Source: Saprospiraceae bacterium (GTDB lineage Bacteria; Bacteroidota; Bacteroidia; Chitinophagales; Saprospiraceae). Taken from it: DNA of 64,000 nucleotides. How positions within the stretch are numbered: the first letter of the stretch is position 1; every line of letters begins with the position of its first letter. Below, piece by piece: positions 7,862 through 17,441 of the stretch. The notes beneath the pieces are model-generated. The model did no database searches, was not told the DNA's origin, and was given only the letters and a program-made list of their open reading frames with translations. A program made the translations under genes and the position numbers. The stretch spans positions 33,509 to 97,508 of the forward strand of contig JALHRR010000015.1 of the NCBI GenBank assembly GCA_022841345.1. Direction: 5' to 3'.

Positions 7862-9130
7862 TTATTTCCGGATGTATCGGTAGATTAAAAATATGATCAC
7901 ACCTATCCCCATAGTTAACAGGACATCTATAAAATCTGAACCTTTCGAAGTAAAGAGCAAACAAATACAAATGATCATTCCGAGGATAGCTGAAGCATAT
8001 CCATACCTTAATTTGAAAACAGGTTCAAATTGTTTAGTAGCGCGTCTGAATTTGATGAGTGCTGCTGAGACTATAAGAAAAATTACTACTTTACTGATCA
8101 CACTTATAGATAGAGCGTATACAAATGTTCCGCTTATTGAAACCAGGATAGTGACAGCTGTGAAAGCAATAAGACTTATGTATGGAACGCCTGTCCCCGG
8201 GTGCTCCTTTGAAAAAGCAACAGGAAAATGACCGTCTTCACTGAATGCGAAAGGTAATCGGGATCCTGCCAGCAAAATAGCATTAAGTGTACCTCCAATA
8301 GAAATTACAGCGCCGACCGTGATTATTAAGCCTCCTCCGGACCCTAGAAAATGATGTGCTGCATCTGCAATTGGTTTAGAAGAATTTCCTAGCTGAGGAA
8401 AAGTACCAATACATACTATTTGAATCAAAGTATAAAAAATGGCAATAAAGACAGTAGCACTGATGAGTGCAAATGGGATATCCTTTCCGGGATTTTTCAT
8501 CTCACCGGAGTTGATTATTATGCTCTCAAATCCGGTAAACGCAAATACCAGAACTAAAATTACTGCTGCAAAATTATCGAAGTCAGGCATTTCACTTCTG
8601 AAATTAAGAAGTTTGATATCCAGAAAGAACAATCCTGCCACGATGAAAAAGATAAGGGGAATTAATTTTGCAACAGCAAGGAAATTATTGAGTTTAGAAC
8701 TGTATTGGACTCCCCGATAATTGATTAAAAACAGAAAAAATATGAATGTTGAAATTGTAATTGATCTTAAAATTCGATTACTGAATACCTCATTCAGATA
8801 TGTTAAGTAGTCTGCCATGATGTTAATCAATGCGGCAAAAGTTGCAATTCTGGACACTAATGCCAACCAACCTAACAGGTATCCCGGGATTTTTCCAAAA
8901 GCCTCAGTCGCATATAAATACGGTCCTCCTGTTTTGTTGAATATACTCGCAACTTCAGAAAAATTCAGAATGATGATGGCTATTAGTGCCGCACAAATTA
9001 AAATAGCAGGAATACTGAATACTCCGGCCTGATTGTAAATAATTGCCGGTAGACCAAATATTCCTGCTCCTATGATTGAATTTATCATTAAAAAAAACAA
9101 ATCCCATCTTGTGATTGCACGTTTGAGCAT
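7862..9130 (-). CDS. APC-family amino acid permease
   Basis: A 422-residue integral membrane protein with about 12 hydrophobic segments. It opens with the APC signature 'DLFFLMINSIIGAGIFGLPAIIY' (TM1, the unwound glycine-rich substrate site) and has 'GGPYLYATEAFGKIPGYLLGW' in TM3 and 'AFTGFESIIINSGEMKNPGKDIP' in TM6. These place it in the amino acid-polyamine-organocation superfamily, working as a proton or sodium symporter or as an exchanger in the inner membrane. Substrate cannot be read. It follows the TonB receptor gene by about 86 bases on the same strand, which hints at a shared uptake function across both membranes, but that is weak inference. Confidence 0.9.
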   Translation of the reverse strand: MLKRAITRWDLFFLMINSIIGAGIFGLPAIIYNQAGVFSIPAILICAALIAIIILNFSEVASIFNKTGGPYLYATEAFGKIPGYLLGWLALVSRIATFAALINIMADYLTYLNEVFSNRILRSITISTFIFFLFLINYRGVQYSSKLNNFLAVAKLIPLIFFIVAGLFFLDIKLLNFRSEMPDFDNFAAVILVLVFAFTGFESIIINSGEMKNPGKDIPFALISATVFIAIFYTLIQIVCIGTFPQLGNSSKPIADAAHHFLGSGGGLIITVGAVISIGGTLNAILLAGSRLPFAFSEDGHFPVAFSKEHPGTGVPYISLIAFTAVTILVSISGTFVYALSISVISKVVIFLIVSAALIKFRRATKQFEPVFKLRYGYASAILGMIICICLLFTSKGSDFIDVLLTMGIGVIIFLIYRYIRK

Positions 9131-9216
9131 GAGTCAATTTTGGGTCAAGCTAATGATTATTGCTAAAAACCCTGCTGCTATATTGAAGTATAATTTGAAA
9201 GGTGAACTGAATTTCT

Positions 9217-11565
9217 TTAGAAATCAATCTGGAAACTCAATATAGGAGTAAGCCCTGATTGTTCTCTGTAAATCCAGGTATTCAGGTCAGGGTCATATAC
9301 CCTGTTCAGTGCATCTATATTCCGGCGATTAGTGACATTCTGAATATCAAGGGCAATCCACCATGCAGACCCTGCATTATTTTTTCTGAATGCAAGCCTG
9401 AGATCCGTTCTGAAATATGCCTGAACCTGTTCACTGAATGCACGCGATTCATCAAGGATAGGGTCAGGGGAATACCTGGAAACCTGTGCTCCCTCAAGCA
9501 CCGGAGTCAATCTTTGTCCACCGTTGAATAGTCCTTTTAAGCTCACCGAAAACTGATTGCCATTTTTCAAATTCCATTCTTTTCCCCCCATTCCTGTAGC
9601 TGAAAATCCACTGTCGAAAACAGTAGGAAAGACGCGTCCTGATGCATCCGTATATTCTGAATCAAATACTGATCCTGAAAGCAGAAGAAACATTCCTCTG
9701 TTAAATGATTTCTCAATGGTTAAGTCGAGCCCAATATTCTGTCCGCTTCCTTCATTGACCAATTCATGTCTGGCAAACCCGTCTATTGTATTGAGGATAC
9801 TCCATGAACTACCCGGGGTGGCGGCTACCGGTACATCATACAAAGACTGATGATATGCTTCCAGACGTATTTTCCAATCGAATCCCGGTAAAAACTCATA
9901 TCCAAGTACACTGTGAACAGACCGAAGGAAATTAGCATCCCTATTCGCTTCTATGCCATTAATCCTCGTGAAATAGTTGCCTATAGGCAATACTTTTGAA
10001 TGCATCCCCCATGCTGCCATTATTGAATGACTTTCAGAAATTTGATATTTAATTCCCAATCTGGGTTCGATCGCAGTGATATTATTCAAATCAAAATAAG
10101 TAAGATGACCACCGGCATTGATAGTCAATTTTTCAGCAGGCCTGTATCTGAATTGCAGATATGCCTGTGCTGTGTGTGCACTTCCTTCTGCATCGACAGG
10201 CGTATTTTCCTGGAGGGTCATTCGGAAAAGATCATAGTTGATCCTTGTAAAAATGCCACCGATTTTAAGGCCAACTTTTGAGTTTATTTTTTTATTCCAC
10301 ACGGATGAAAGAACTATCCTGCACTCTTTATACCGCTCATCATTGAGTAAGTAATCCCGCAGCTCTGAGTCCAATGTATCATTTTGGAAAAGGATATCCT
10401 GACCCATATAAGCGATATTCGTCTTCAGAAACGCATCTTTTCCGGCGGGTAAAAGATACGTGGCACCTACTGCACCCATGTTTGAGTTGAAGTCCCTTGT
10501 GTAATAGTCAGAATAAGATCGCCAATTTTCAATGCCTTCGACTGCATCTTCTCTTTCACGACTCAGACCGCCCATGCCCCATACAGTCAGATAACGCTTT
10601 TTATCTTTGGAAGGAAAATTAAGATTGAAAGATAAATCCTGAAATGTATTATCCACCCTTGGGCCTACAAGATGTAAACCCAGTTGATTCAAAATTCCAA
10701 GCGTTGAATATCTGTAATTAAGCAAATAGCTGGAACCTTTTTCCTTGTCTATTGGTCCTTCTGTGCTATAGTCCAGACCGAGTAAACCGGCTCTGAAAGT
10801 ATGCTGTCTTTCAGATGAGTTTCCTTTTCTGAATTTTATATCAAAAACTCCACTCGTTGCATTGCCATATTCTGCCGGAAAAGCTGCAGTTGAAAAATCA
10901 GAATTGGAGAGCATGCTCACACTGAATATTGTGATGCCCCCTCCGGAATTTCCTCTTCTGGCAAAGTGATTGGGATTGGGTATATCGATTCCTTCTAATC
11001 GCCATAGCATTCCAATTCCGGAGTTTCCTCTGATAATGATATCACTTCGACTGTCTCTTGATGGTTGCACACCGGGGAAGCCCATGACCATGCGACCCGG
11101 GTCATTCGCACTTGCAGCGTAACGCTGGGTTTCTTCTACAGAAAATGAACGGGCAGAAAGAATCGACAATTCATTGAGGGGCTCATTTCCAAACTTTTTT
11201 GCACTTACCACGACTTCTCCTGTGGCAATTACCGATTCAACGAGTTCAATATTTAAATCAAAAGCCCTTGCAGAATTGAGTATAAATGGGTCTGACAGAA
11301 AACTCCCGTAGCCAATATAAGTACATTCAATTTGAACCCTGCCCACCGGAACACCGGAAATCTCAAATTTTCCATCCAAATCAGTAGTTCCGCCCAGTTC
11401 AGGATCGCTGTTGACAATGATTACGCTCGCTCCAATGAGAGGATCTCTTGTGTCCTTGTCAAATACTACACCTCTGATAATCTGTGTGGGAACTTGTGCC
11501 CGGAGAATTCCTGTAATGGAAAGAAGTAAAATAAGGCAGTTTAAAGTCAATACTTGTCTTTTCAT
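9217..11565 (-). CDS. TonB-dependent receptor with carboxypeptidase-regulatory-like N-domain
   Basis: I use the ATG ending at 11565, which gives 782 residues and a clean signal peptide ('LTLNCLILLLSITGILRAQ'). Residues about 30-115 are a carboxypeptidase-D regulatory-like beta domain ('IRGVVFDKDTRDPLIGASV'). A plug domain (about 125-245) with 'SDIIIRGNSGIGMLWRLEG' follows, and then a long beta-barrel ending in 'ILSFQIDF' with a C-terminal Phe. This outer-membrane architecture takes up large or scarce ligands with energy from TonB-ExbBD. There is no SusD partner next door, so it is not a clear glycan-utilisation pair. The ligand is unknown; the downstream APC permease is the only transport gene nearby. 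Confidence 0.88.
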   Translation of the reverse strand: MKRQVLTLNCLILLLSITGILRAQVPTQIIRGVVFDKDTRDPLIGASVIIVNSDPELGGTTDLDGKFEISGVPVGRVQIECTYIGYGSFLSDPFILNSARAFDLNIELVESVIATGEVVVSAKKFGNEPLNELSILSARSFSVEETQRYAASANDPGRMVMGFPGVQPSRDSRSDIIIRGNSGIGMLWRLEGIDIPNPNHFARRGNSGGGITIFSVSMLSNSDFSTAAFPAEYGNATSGVFDIKFRKGNSSERQHTFRAGLLGLDYSTEGPIDKEKGSSYLLNYRYSTLGILNQLGLHLVGPRVDNTFQDLSFNLNFPSKDKKRYLTVWGMGGLSREREDAVEGIENWRSYSDYYTRDFNSNMGAVGATYLLPAGKDAFLKTNIAYMGQDILFQNDTLDSELRDYLLNDERYKECRIVLSSVWNKKINSKVGLKIGGIFTRINYDLFRMTLQENTPVDAEGSAHTAQAYLQFRYRPAEKLTINAGGHLTYFDLNNITAIEPRLGIKYQISESHSIMAAWGMHSKVLPIGNYFTRINGIEANRDANFLRSVHSVLGYEFLPGFDWKIRLEAYHQSLYDVPVAATPGSSWSILNTIDGFARHELVNEGSGQNIGLDLTIEKSFNRGMFLLLSGSVFDSEYTDASGRVFPTVFDSGFSATGMGGKEWNLKNGNQFSVSLKGLFNGGQRLTPVLEGAQVSRYSPDPILDESRAFSEQVQAYFRTDLRLAFRKNNAGSAWWIALDIQNVTNRRNIDALNRVYDPDLNTWIYREQSGLTPILSFQIDF

Positions 11566-11897
11566 GATTGACAAAATTTGAAGTGATTAAAAATGACTTC
11601 TTTAGTACTTCTTACTGCGATGCTAATGTAACTATTTAATTAATATGCGAAGTTGTTGCAAAGTATATTTTTTCCAACACACTTCAGGCTCTGAATTATC
11701 AATGATGCTGGAGACTTATTTCAGTTAATATACCTCTGCTTGAAATTTGAATTAATTTGAAACTTAAAAATTGCAATCTGATTTTTCAATAAATGCTTTT
11801 AATTAACAATATGTGATAGCATTTTCTTTATTGATTAAACAGCAACAGCAGCCTTGAAACAAAGCTGCTGTTGTTTAGAACCAAAAATCCAGTTTTT
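11566..11897. other. Spacer upstream of the TonB receptor gene
   Basis: No coding frame is convincing here. The right part holds the terminator hairpin of the metalloprotease gene (11843-11873). The rest is AT-rich and should contain the promoter of the TonB receptor gene on the minus strand; I could not pick a specific box. Confidence 0.5.
11843..11873 (-). terminator. Terminator hairpin of the metalloprotease gene
   Basis: A perfect 10-bp stem (CAACAGCAGC with GCTGCTGTTG) with an 11-base loop lies 25 bases past the metalloprotease stop on the minus strand. Only a short T run follows, so termination strength is uncertain. Confidence 0.5.
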
Positions 11898-14561
11898 TTA
11901 TCTGTTTATTACAATTCTTTTTGTGGCGTCAATCATTTTGTCAGAGACCACTCTGATGAGATACAAACCTGCAGGCAAATGCTGCAAATTCAGAGTTTCA
12001 GACATAGTATCTACTGAACCGAGCACAATTTTATCAACAGTATTCCCCTGAATATCATGTACAAAAATGGAGATATTATGAGTTTGATAATTTCCAAGAT
12101 TTACTGTTAAATTTCCGGAGCTCGGATTTGGAAAAATCACTAATTCATGCACATTTTTTGTAGCTAATATATCAGTAGATGATTCAACCGGAAGGGCCCC
12201 GGTGATGGAAACATTATCAAAAATTGCTGTAGTTGTAATGCCAGGGCTGATACTTTCGGTAAAAAAGCCAGCCTGAATACAATTTGGCAGAACCATGTTG
12301 ACTGATCCCTTAGCTTGCCATAATATTCCATTAATGGAAGAATAAAGTTGGAATTGGTTACCTGTACGGGTTATTCTTAACCATTGTTCATTCGGAGCGG
12401 GTAACTGTTGATTTTGAACTATTCCATTTGCTACACTTCTCACCACACGATGGACAAAATTATTCAATTGAGTTTTTAGTCCAACTTTTCGGCTTCCGGG
12501 AGTCAAATTTTCTCTGATTTGAACACCTGCAAATCCTCCATTGGCAATAGAGGCCACCCTGATGGTGATACTACCATTTCCACACATCGAAGCATGTACG
12601 GAATGATGAATATCAGCACCTCCGGAAAATCCTTTTGCTGTTAATGTAAACTGACCATTTGAAGTACATGGCTTATAAATAGAACTACCCGCACTACTTC
12701 CTATATTGGCTCCTGTCCATGGGGCAGGAAGACCAGTACTTTGCTGAACATTAACACTAGCTGAACACGTCGCTGTGTTCCCGTTGCCATCATTGACCAT
12801 CACAGCCACGGGGACTGTCAGCCCTGCATGAACACATCCCAGATTTGAAGGAATTGTACTCACAAAATTTACTGTTCCACAATTATCAAAGGATGTTGCC
12901 AGATTAAGCACATCTCCGGCACTTAATGAATAATTGCCGGTAGCATCTAAAGTAACGGGTGTTGCGATCCGGCAAACCGGAACCGGGGGTAAGATATCCA
13001 CTCCGGCAAGTATGACAACTGTTGTTGAAGTTGTGCAATCCATTAAGCCCTCATCTGTAACAGTAATATTATACATACCATCCGGCAAATTTGTAAAAAT
13101 ACCTGTGGCATTATTCTGATTACTTGGGCCTGAAATCGCATAATTCAATGGACCATTACTGGTACTTGCATTGATGGTCATGCTGCCGTCATTGGCATTA
13201 GGACAAGTTTCAGGATTCAAAAGAATAACTCCTACAGCAACATCACAAGGCTCACATGTTGAATTAAGACATGCAGCATTGGCAACTGTATTTCTGATTA
13301 CATTGCCTGGTTGAGGACCAAATCCTAATGCGAAATTCACACCTACAGGATCATTGTGACAATAACTCATAATTGTGCCACCACCTGCCGGGCTCCCGGG
13401 AACACTGCAAAATGCAACATCAGTTTCTACGAAACCGGAGCAACCGTCTATGGCTGTATTATTTCCATTCCAAACACAGGCGTGGGTGTGACGGGAACCT
13501 ATTAAGTGCCCCATTTCATGCGCAAGAATCATTACTGTAAAGGAAAACACAGGAACATTTTCGAAAAAATTCAGTATACCGCTGTAGCATAAACTTTCGT
13601 CCGTATCAGGATTACAAATTCCACTGAATCCGGCAGCGATTCCGCCATTATTTACCATAGCTACCAGATGACCAAGATCTCCGTCAAAAGCTCCGGTATT
13701 CGCTTGAAATTGTGATAAATAGCTTCCTGCAGAAGGCCCGGAATATGGATCAGGAGTATCCCAAATAAACATGGTTGAAATAGTCATGTTGATCATTTCA
13801 GCATTATATAGCAGGACATTTTGATTAAAAGCCCCGGTAACATAATTGGCAGCTGCCATTACGCTTCCCTTGCTGGTGACTACAGATTGATCCACTTCCA
13901 AATAAACTCTGATACAATCCCCGGCAGCTCTTGGTGAATAAGTTAAATCTTCAGCCAAATATTCAGGATTATCGTCCTGCACCTGACATGTAAAAGCTGG
14001 TTTGTTTATCAAATCCTGCTCCAAATACAGGATATGATCTTCCATTTCATTTCTTAACCTTCCAAGATTATATGTGCCTTCACTTGTAATGATCAAACCC
14101 ATCACTTCGTCCCCAAAAATACTGATTGCAACTTGTGAGTGGGGATCATTTTTTACAATACCGTGGTAATGCAACCCTCCTTCGTAATTAAAGGGTGTAT
14201 TTGGGTCACTACTCACATTTATCCTGAAATTAGGATCAAAAATATTTGACCTCTTCATTTGCAGGCTCATGTTTTCATTTCTGTTTTCTGTCGGGAGATC
14301 TAAAGAAAAACTCATTGGTTTTTGCTTCATAAAGTTGTTCCTTTTCTGAGGAGAAAACTTTAAAATGATACCTCCTGTTACTTCTGACTGATACCTTGAT
14401 TTTGCTGATTTCCATTCTGCATCAAATAATTCCATTTTGGGAAATTCTTTGACTGATGGCGCTTCATTCTGGCCCGTTTGGGCGTTTACTTGTAAAACAA
14501 AAATGGGCAGAAAAAGCAATAGCATCATCTGCACCATTCGGTGGTAGAACATTTCTTTCAT
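11898..14561 (-). CDS. Secreted reprolysin-like (M12B) metalloprotease with SprB-like repeat and T9SS domain
   Basis: I choose the ATG ending at 14561 (887 residues) over an upstream TTG because it precedes a good signal peptide ending 'LQVNAQ'. An N-terminal prodomain-like part (30-210) is followed by a metzincin catalytic domain (about 215-440) with the extended zinc motif HEMGHLIGSRH at 348-358 and a later 'TIMSYCH' Met-turn. Next come an SprB-like repeat ('LNYAISGPSN..TNLPDGMYNITVTD'), a HYR-type beta domain, a concanavalin/jelly-roll-like domain and a type A T9SS sorting domain ('VIFPNPSSGNLTVNL' to 'RIVINR'). It should be exported and act as a surface or released endopeptidase. Many Cys residues suggest disulfides. 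A hairpin terminator follows. Confidence 0.88.
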   Translation of the reverse strand: MKEMFYHRMVQMMLLLFLPIFVLQVNAQTGQNEAPSVKEFPKMELFDAEWKSAKSRYQSEVTGGIILKFSPQKRNNFMKQKPMSFSLDLPTENRNENMSLQMKRSNIFDPNFRINVSSDPNTPFNYEGGLHYHGIVKNDPHSQVAISIFGDEVMGLIITSEGTYNLGRLRNEMEDHILYLEQDLINKPAFTCQVQDDNPEYLAEDLTYSPRAAGDCIRVYLEVDQSVVTSKGSVMAAANYVTGAFNQNVLLYNAEMINMTISTMFIWDTPDPYSGPSAGSYLSQFQANTGAFDGDLGHLVAMVNNGGIAAGFSGICNPDTDESLCYSGILNFFENVPVFSFTVMILAHEMGHLIGSRHTHACVWNGNNTAIDGCSGFVETDVAFCSVPGSPAGGGTIMSYCHNDPVGVNFALGFGPQPGNVIRNTVANAACLNSTCEPCDVAVGVILLNPETCPNANDGSMTINASTSNGPLNYAISGPSNQNNATGIFTNLPDGMYNITVTDEGLMDCTTSTTVVILAGVDILPPVPVCRIATPVTLDATGNYSLSAGDVLNLATSFDNCGTVNFVSTIPSNLGCVHAGLTVPVAVMVNDGNGNTATCSASVNVQQSTGLPAPWTGANIGSSAGSSIYKPCTSNGQFTLTAKGFSGGADIHHSVHASMCGNGSITIRVASIANGGFAGVQIRENLTPGSRKVGLKTQLNNFVHRVVRSVANGIVQNQQLPAPNEQWLRITRTGNQFQLYSSINGILWQAKGSVNMVLPNCIQAGFFTESISPGITTTAIFDNVSITGALPVESSTDILATKNVHELVIFPNPSSGNLTVNLGNYQTHNISIFVHDIQGNTVDKIVLGSVDTMSETLNLQHLPAGLYLIRVVSDKMIDATKRIVINR

Positions 14562-14891
14562 TAGGTTGATCGTTTTGTTTAATAAAATCAAGCTAATATA
14601 AACAAGGTAGTTTTATAAGGAAAATTCTACTGGAAATATTTCAATCTTTTATATAATATTTTTTTCATGTGTAAGTAAAAAGACTGTTATGGTCCGGTAC
14701 CTGCGGTAAATTAGACTAAACTTGAATTCATACTGGCATGCATGCTGCGATGAACCGCATTGACTTGTGCGTATTTGAGCTTGTTAAAACCTGCATTTTA
14801 CTTCAGGTTTTTTTAATGGCGTTTGAGCTTTTATGAGCTATTCTCCCTGCTACTCATATCCGACTCTCATCAACACTGAATAGCTTGTTTC
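14562..14891. other. Spacer between barrel gene and metalloprotease gene
   Basis: No convincing gene. It contains the metalloprotease upstream region on the right and a hairpin with a T run at 14786-14814 toward the left. The remaining sequence shows only short repeats of 'TTGAGCTT'. Confidence 0.5.
14786..14814. terminator. AAAACCTG/CAGGTTTT hairpin with T run
   Basis: An 8-bp stem with a 10-base loop; seven T follow on the plus strand and four on the minus strand. The only gene ending nearby is the barrel gene on the minus strand, 80-100 bases away, so the hairpin probably serves that gene despite its better T run on the other strand. Confidence 0.4.
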
Positions 14892-15422
14892 TTACAGGTA
14901 GAATCTTCCTCCTGCAGCCAGGCCTCCATAAAAATTCGTTCCGGGAACAAGTGACAAGGTAGGAACAAGCTCCAGGAATAAATCCATTGGAAAATTGCCA
15001 AAATGCAGAGCAATACCAAATGGTATCCTGAGCCCTAAAACAGGATCGTCATTTCTCATGACTGTATATCCTCCCACTCCAATGTAAAGTGGTATCTGCA
15101 TAGAAGAACCGGATGAAGTCAGGTAAATATGCTTCAAGTAATCAAGATGGAAATAGAAAAATCCTCTGTCTGATCCTGTGAATGGTGGTTGCCTGTTTTG
15201 GCGATGAAAAGACCATGCAACTCCGGCCTGAAAAGCATTTGTGCGGTTGACAAATTTCTTAAATGACAATCCGGTCGGTTCTCCTGCCACAATTCCAACT
15301 CCGAACCCATTTCTCTGGGCATGTAATTGTTGGGGAACAGCAAAGGAAATGATCGCAATGCATGCAATTAAAGCTGAATTAAAGAAGCTTAACCGTGTCT
15401 TGGTTTCTATTTGGCGTAGCAT
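14892..15422 (-). CDS. Predicted outer-membrane beta-barrel protein (BAPKO_0422/DUF3996-like)
   Basis: A 176-residue protein with a signal peptide (hydrophobic stretch about 14-33, ending 'QLHAQ'). The mature part has alternating beta strands: 'GFGVGIVAGEPTGLSFKKFV', 'FQAGVAWSF', 'FFYFHLDYLKHIY', 'IPLYIGVGGYTVM', 'GLRIPFGIALHF', 'MDLFLELVPTLSLVPG' and a last strand 'YGGLAAGGRFYL'. This order (G-E-P-T-G-L-S, then R-I-P-F-G-I, then L-E-L-V-P) matches a small family of 8-10 strand outer-membrane proteins of unknown role. It likely sits in the outer membrane. The ATG ending at 15422 gives the whole signal peptide. No operon partner is evident. Confidence 0.68.
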   Translation of the reverse strand: MLRQIETKTRLSFFNSALIACIAIISFAVPQQLHAQRNGFGVGIVAGEPTGLSFKKFVNRTNAFQAGVAWSFHRQNRQPPFTGSDRGFFYFHLDYLKHIYLTSSGSSMQIPLYIGVGGYTVMRNDDPVLGLRIPFGIALHFGNFPMDLFLELVPTLSLVPGTNFYGGLAAGGRFYL

Positions 15423-15818
15423 GATGAAAAGCGTTTTGGTTGGTAATTTTCTATCCTGTCAATTGATTTCCAATGAATAAATTCTGTGGATATTGACATA
15501 TCACATTATTGTTAATTACGCCTTTCACACGAAAAAAAGATTTTTTTTACATAAGAATAGACCCGGTCAATCTTAAATTATTTGGTCTTACTGTAATTCA
15601 TTTACCGGGAATATGTGTCGGGAAAAACACAAAAGCCTGAGTTATTGTAATGCTCTTTTACCTGCTCATCCGGAACAGAGAATTCAAATAATACCTCACT
15701 GAATCTATGCGCAGAAATTAACGCATTGCTTTGCATTTCCAAAATGGGCACTCAAGGTCTTATTATCTCTTACGTTCTACATTCTTCCTTCTTCCTTCTA
15801 ATTTCTAATTTCTCAGTT
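15423..15818. other. Spacer with low-complexity 'TTCTAATTTC' tract
   Basis: No gene was found. Positions about 15777-15820 carry a pyrimidine-rich low-complexity run (repeats of CTTCC and then AATTTCT). A short A7-G-A-T8 self-complementary stretch lies near 15534. The tract resembles the word-like blocks that occur in other spacers of this window. Confidence 0.5.
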
Positions 15819-16490
15819 TTAATACCCCGGAATATTAAGCCCTAAAACTATTTTGTGTGCTGCAATTTGTATCTCACCTTCCTTTTTAACAGTTACAATT
15901 CCACTTCCTCCCCGATTGTTGAAACGACGTCTCTTCATTGAATTTTCAAGTAGCGGATCATCAGCAAAAACAATATCATCTATGTAATATTCATTTGCAA
16001 TGTCAGGCTCCCTGACCAGGAAATGTATATGCTCCGGCTCACCTCCGTCAGGATATGCTGCAGGACGAATAGTATATAGGGTATATTCCCCTTGTGAATT
16101 TGTCTTAACCCAACCCCTGATATGTCCATGTCTCATGTCTGCAGAATTCGTGTTTTCATCAGGAGTGTACCTCCCTGTATTGTCAGTCTGCCAATAATAA
16201 AGTACCACATCAGAAGCAGGACTTACTCCGTCAATTTTGAAAACCTTCCCATGGATTATCAATTTTCTACCCTCCTCAAACCAGCCTGCGCTGGTGTCAA
16301 CCGAATTGATTTCTGCCGGCATTCCTGCATACATTAACTCGCAGGTTTCACAACCACCCCCCACAGGTGAGGATTGAGCAGACATTTGACCAGAAGCATT
16401 TTCCGGCTTCGGAGCAGAAGTTTGGCAGGATATCATCAATGTTAGACCAGGAATGAGCAAGAATAACCCTTGAAAAATGAGTTTTTTCAT
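15819..16490 (-). CDS. Intradiol ring-cleavage dioxygenase-like lipoprotein
   Basis: From the ATG ending at 16490 the product has 223 residues with a lipoprotein signal ('LLIPGLTLMIS' then Cys22). The fold of protocatechuate 3,4-dioxygenase/catechol dioxygenase is recognisable: 'LYYWQTDNTGRYTP' with Tyr108, 'YTLYTIRPAAYP' with Tyr146, and 'EPEHIHFLV' with His154 and His156. Together these supply the Tyr-Tyr-His-His non-haem iron(III) site. Cytoplasmic intradiol enzymes open catechols; this one is predicted to be anchored outside the cytoplasm, as seen for a subgroup of unknown substrate. No other aromatic-degradation gene is nearby, so a pathway role cannot be claimed. Confidence 0.82.
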   Translation of the reverse strand: MKKLIFQGLFLLIPGLTLMISCQTSAPKPENASGQMSAQSSPVGGGCETCELMYAGMPAEINSVDTSAGWFEEGRKLIIHGKVFKIDGVSPASDVVLYYWQTDNTGRYTPDENTNSADMRHGHIRGWVKTNSQGEYTLYTIRPAAYPDGGEPEHIHFLVREPDIANEYYIDDIVFADDPLLENSMKRRRFNNRGGSGIVTVKKEGEIQIAAHKIVLGLNIPGY

Positions 16491-16588
16491 TTTGTAATTT
16501 TTTATAAAAGTGCATTTAATACTCAAACCGGATAAGTTAAATATGCTATCCTGCTGATTATTTATGTTAAAGCGACATTGAAAATCTC

Positions 16589-17434
16589 TTAACTCCCGGC
16601 ACTTTTCTCCATTTGCTCTTTAAATCCTTTCAGATAATTTCTGCTCAGTCTGAGAAGTTCTCCGTTTTTCAAATGGATATCATAATCTCCATTGAGACGG
16701 GAGCGAAAAGAGCTTACTTTATCAAGCTGAATAATACTTGATTTATGAATTCTGACAAATTGGTCTTTGTCAAGTTTTTCCTGAATGGATTTTAATGTAT
16801 CAGAATGAAGATATTTTTTATCATTGGTCTGAATAGCAATGTAAGGACTGCAGGAGACAATAGAAACAATGTCTTTTGTTTCGATGGCTATGCTGTCCCT
16901 TCCTTTTTGAATCATTATTTTGTCCGGGACTTTATTTTCGGCGAACGAAATATGATCGTTATCTACTAAAGTTTTCACCCTGGATTTTTGAAACAGGAAA
17001 AACACAATTGCGCCGTATACTAAGGGATATTTATAAAGATCATTTGCCAGTGAATAATTAAGATTATTCAGAAATAAATACTCCTGCTGGAAAAACAACG
17101 CTGATACTGTATTTAATATCAGACTGTACAGGAGAATATGTGAGACTGAAGCTGCTATAACTAATACAGACAACTTTACATAGACCGAAGTATTTTTAAA
17201 ATTGAATCGCTCTGAATGGGTGCATTTATAAAGCACATAAGCAAGAGGGAAAAATAAGATCCAGAAGCTGTTAAACAACAAGGATTCTGAGAGATAAAAG
17301 GAATAATCATTTCTTATGGAATGCAGAAGATCCTGTATTGTGGCAAGAGCCAAAGCCAGCAAGAGTAGTTGCAATAGAATTAATGTCTGTTTGCTGTGAA
17401 ATCTGCTCACCGCCTGTAATATTATCTGTCCCAT
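16589..17434 (-). CDS. Membrane-bound LytTR-family transcription regulator
   Basis: The 281-residue protein has four hydrophobic segments in its first half (about 16-36, 50-70, 84-115, 134-150). A C-terminal LytTR DNA-binding domain spans about 170-272, with the motif 'FVRIHKSSIIQLDKV' at 226-240 and 'LLRLSRNYLKGF' near the end. LytTR domains bind DNA through a beta-rich fold. A version fused straight to membrane helices without a receiver domain is a known one-component form in Bacteroidota, presumably sensing a membrane or external signal. It starts only 7 bases after the GNAT gene stop, so the two form an operon. The target is unknown. Confidence 0.85.
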   Translation of the reverse strand: MGQIILQAVSRFHSKQTLILLQLLLLALALATIQDLLHSIRNDYSFYLSESLLFNSFWILFFPLAYVLYKCTHSERFNFKNTSVYVKLSVLVIAASVSHILLYSLILNTVSALFFQQEYLFLNNLNYSLANDLYKYPLVYGAIVFFLFQKSRVKTLVDNDHISFAENKVPDKIMIQKGRDSIAIETKDIVSIVSCSPYIAIQTNDKKYLHSDTLKSIQEKLDKDQFVRIHKSSIIQLDKVSSFRSRLNGDYDIHLKNGELLRLSRNYLKGFKEQMEKSAGS

Positions 17435-17441
17435 ATCGCTT

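Noticed and set aside
9217..11565. SusC of a polysaccharide utilisation locus
   Set aside because: No SusD-like or glycan-degrading gene lies next to it, and the N-terminal region is of the general carboxypeptidase-regulatory type.
16589..17434. Two-component response regulator
   Set aside because: It has membrane helices instead of a receiver domain and no histidine kinase is adjacent.
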